Positions 14,988-16,936 of a DNA stretch of 16,936 nucleotides are shown one piece after another; within the stretch, counting starts at the first letter, position 1, and every line of letters starts with the position of its first letter. The notes under the pieces are model-generated. The model searched no databases. It saw nothing but the letters and a program-made list of their open reading frames with translations, and was not told the origin of the DNA. The translations under genes were made by a program, and so were the position numbers. This stretch comes from JAYUDN01 sp043769645. GTDB taxonomy: Bacteria > Patescibacteriota > Gracilibacteria > BD1-5 > UBA2023. The DNA lies in contig JAYVJC010000050.1 of assembly GCA_043769645.1 (NCBI GenBank), positions 1-16,936 on the forward strand. Direction: 5' to 3'.

Positions 14988-16936
14988 ATGTATCCCATCC
15001 CACCGAATGAACATCTCATAGAACTACGAACATGTCGACAATGTTCGATGGAATTTCCTATCACGGATAAGGATATGGAGTTTTATGAGAAAGTTTCTCC
15101 AAGGTTTGGAAGCCCTCTTTGTGAAGAGGGTGGCTCGTTGGAATGAAATGGAAACGAGACGGGAGATTTGGTTTCTGAAATAAGAGAACAAAATCCTCCG
15201 CCTCGTACCTCGGCACCTCCTTTCCAAAGGAGGTTTACTATCCCTCCTCCGACCCTTTGCCCTGACTGCAGACAACAGAGACGTCTTGCATTCCGTAATG
15301 AGAGGAAGCTCTATAAGAGGAAATGTGATGTAACAGGGAAAGATATCATATCTGTCTATTCTCAAGATAAACCCTATACTGTATATCATCAAGATTACTG
15401 GTGGAGTGATGCGTGGGATTCTATGAGTTATGGGAGAGAGTTTGATTTCCCCCGATCGGCACTTGAACAATTCGGAGAGCTCATGAAAGTGGTGCCGAGA
15501 ATGGCGCTCGTAGAGTTCAATAATGAAAATTCATCGTATTCAAACTTTGTAACAAGTAGTCGTGATATATATCTCTCTACTGATATTTTTGAGTCTTCGA
15601 AAATCATTTATTCAAGTACGCTCAAAAAAACCCATAACTCCCTCGAACTCCTCGATGTCACGGATTCTGAGAACTGTTATGAATGTACTGGATCGCTGAA
15701 ATTATACAACTGCCAACACTGCCTCTGGAGTGAAGAATGCACGGATAGTATCTATCTCTATGACTGCCATAATGTAGAGAAGTCTATGTTTTGTATCGGT
15801 CTGAGAAATAAAAAGTTTCATATTCTGAATAAAGAGGTAACTGAATCTGAGTATATAAAAATCAAAAAATCGCTGCAAAATGGCGAACTCTCTCACTATG
15901 AAGATACCTACAGCAAACTTCTGAAAGAGTATCCGAGAAAAGGTACAAATATGATACTTTGCGAGGATTCAACAGGAGACATTCTCAATCAAACAAAACG
16001 ATCAAAATCATGTTTCCAATCAACTCATATAGAAGACTGCTCTTATGTTGTTGTGGGATACGATATGACTGATTGTATGGATACGACTATACATAATCCT
16101 GAGTGTTATCTCAGTTATGAAGCGTTCTCTGGAGGAAAACTCAAGCTTTCTTGCTTCAATATCCTCGCATGGATTGGAACTCATCTGTTTTATACTGATA
16201 ACTGTTTCTCATGTTCTCACCTCTTCCTCTGCACCTGACTGCGTAATAAATCCTACTGTATCCTCAATCGACAGTATACTAAGGAAGAATATGAAGAGTC
16301 AGTTCCTCGTATTATAGAGAAGATGATGGCAGATGGAGAGTGGGGAGAGTTTTTTCCCGCTTCTATGAGTCCATTCGGATACAATGAGACGGTAGTACAG
16401 GAATACTTTCCTCTCAGTCGAGAAGAAGTTCTTAAAAAGGCTCCTTTTTGAAAGGAGCTGTCTGAAGTGAAGCGAAAGACTGAGGATTTGGAGAAACAGG
16501 AAATCTCCCCGCCCTTTGGGCACCCCTCTTTCAAAAGAGGGCTATATTTCAACTGGTCAGACTATGAAGCTCCATTTCCTCAGGTAGATAAAGTTATACC
16601 TGCGAGTAAACTCCCAGATTCTATTGAATCTATTCCCGATGATATACTCAATTGGGCTATAGAATGTGAAGTATCTCTTAAACCATTTCGAATTATTAAG
16701 CAGGAGTTAGAGTTCTATCGTAAGCATAATCTTCCTATACCAAGAAGACACCCTGATGTACGACATATGGATCGTATGAAGCAGAGGAATCCGAGGAAGT
16801 TATTTGAGAGACTCTGTGACTCTCTACACTGTGAGGACAACTGGAAGAAGAAGGGAGTAATACTCAAAGAAGGTGAAAATGCAGGATACCCTGATTTACA
16901 AAAGAACCCCCCTGTCTCCTCCGTCGACATCCCCCC
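14988..16936 (+). CDS. Large zinc-ribbon/Cys-rich protein of CPR type, with in-frame repeat insertions (partial)
   Basis: At least 649 codons run off the right edge. A CX2C pair (C16, C19) and a second (C91, C94 in TLCPDCRQQRR) form an N-terminal zinc ribbon, split by a 40-residue insertion that corresponds to a palindromic element. Then come NERKLYKRKCDVTGKDIISVYS, YWWSDAWDSMSYGREFDF and two related Cys-rich blocks, each ending in a similar sequence (IGLRNKKFHILNKEVTESEY and TGLRNKSYCILNRQYTKEEY). These suggest tandem beta-rich repeats. The end has FNWSDYEAPFPQVDK, DDILNWAIECEV, FRIIKQELEFYRKHNLPIPRRHPD and RNPRKLFERLCD. TGA=Gly is used three times, at SLEGNG, CTGLRN and PFGKEL. I recognise the family only as a widespread conserved CPR protein; function unknown. 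It begins 5 bp after ruvA. Confidence 0.85.
15113..15233 (+). repeat. Palindromic interspersed element 1, inside the coding sequence
   Basis: The element is about 121 bp. It begins with a short hairpin (ccctcttt / aagaggg, 15113-15130) and ends with another (cctccttt / aaaggagg, 15216-15233). Between them are ggctcgttgg, cgggagattt and aatcctccgcct. The same order of landmarks, inverted, is found at 16441-16541. It lies in frame in the zinc-ribbon protein and adds about 40 residues between the CX2C pairs, including one TGA-encoded Gly. Confidence 0.65.
16441..16541 (-). repeat. Palindromic interspersed element 2, inverted relative to element 1
   Basis: The element is about 101 bp. Read on the minus strand it starts ccctcttttgaaagagg, then ggtgcccaaagggcgggg and agatttcc, then aatcctcagtctttcgct, and ends ctcctttcaaaaaggag. 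This is the same layout as element 1 (hairpin, gggagattt, aatcctc, hairpin). It is translated in frame as about 34 residues rich in Lys/Glu (KELSEVKRKTEDLEKQE) between LSREEVLKKA and YFNWSDYEAP, which look like directly adjoining family sequence. Confidence 0.65.
16907..16936. repeat. Possible third interspersed element (edge)
   Basis: The last 30 bases have C-runs at both ends around tgtc (16913-16916) and gaca (16926-16929), a style common to interspersed palindromic repeats of the same general kind. The protein sequence also leaves the pattern expected for the family after FERLCD. The window ends here, so this is tentative. Confidence 0.3.

Noticed and set aside
1..16936. CRISPR array, prophage or toxin-antitoxin pair
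   Set aside because: No regularly spaced repeats, no cas, phage structural or integrase genes and no recognisable toxin or antitoxin families were seen on either strand.

Overview
The window reads cleanly only if UGA is translated as glycine (NCBI genetic code 25). In-frame TGA codons fall at glycine positions of recognisable proteins: the G-box of a histidine kinase, SSB, DedA, IF-3, a CsaB-like enzyme and a transposase. Code 25 is known from Gracilibacteria (BD1-5/GN02) and Absconditabacteria (SR1), so the source is most likely one of these Patescibacteria/CPR lineages. The last gene also looks like a zinc-ribbon family I associate with CPR genomes. Shine-Dalgarno motifs are nearly absent.

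Region 1 (1-7064) is AT-rich and looks accessory. It starts inside an IS1595-type insertion sequence (IS) end (1-97) that cuts into a hypothetical gene on the minus strand. A plus-strand run follows: OmpR-type response regulator, histidine kinase, small anchored protein, two DUF347 membrane proteins (the second with an extra helical tail), a DUF2127 membrane protein and a PAP2 phosphatase. The run ends in terminator hairpins and a degenerate tRNA-like sequence. A complete 753-bp IS copy follows at 7065-7817. Its right end is identical to bases 1-97 and in the same orientation, so the 7-kb module lies between direct IS copies like a composite transposon.

Region 2 (7818-9800) has a minus-strand PAP2-DedA pair, probably recycling undecaprenyl-phosphate, and a divergent orphan gene for a small anchored protein that ends at a strong bidirectional terminator.

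Region 3 (9818-13249, minus strand) is housekeeping: rpsT-infC-rpmI-rplT, and upstream a polysaccharide pyruvyl transferase (CsaB-like) gene with two small hypothetical genes.

Region 4 (13354-16936, plus strand) has ssb with a terminator, a Nudix hydrolase, ruvA, and a large zinc-ribbon gene running off the end. That gene appears to contain two related palindromic interspersed elements inserted in frame and translated, with perhaps a third at the window edge.

The most notable points are the IS that needs code 25 for its own transposase, the IS-flanked signalling/membrane module, and the protein-coding palindromic repeats.
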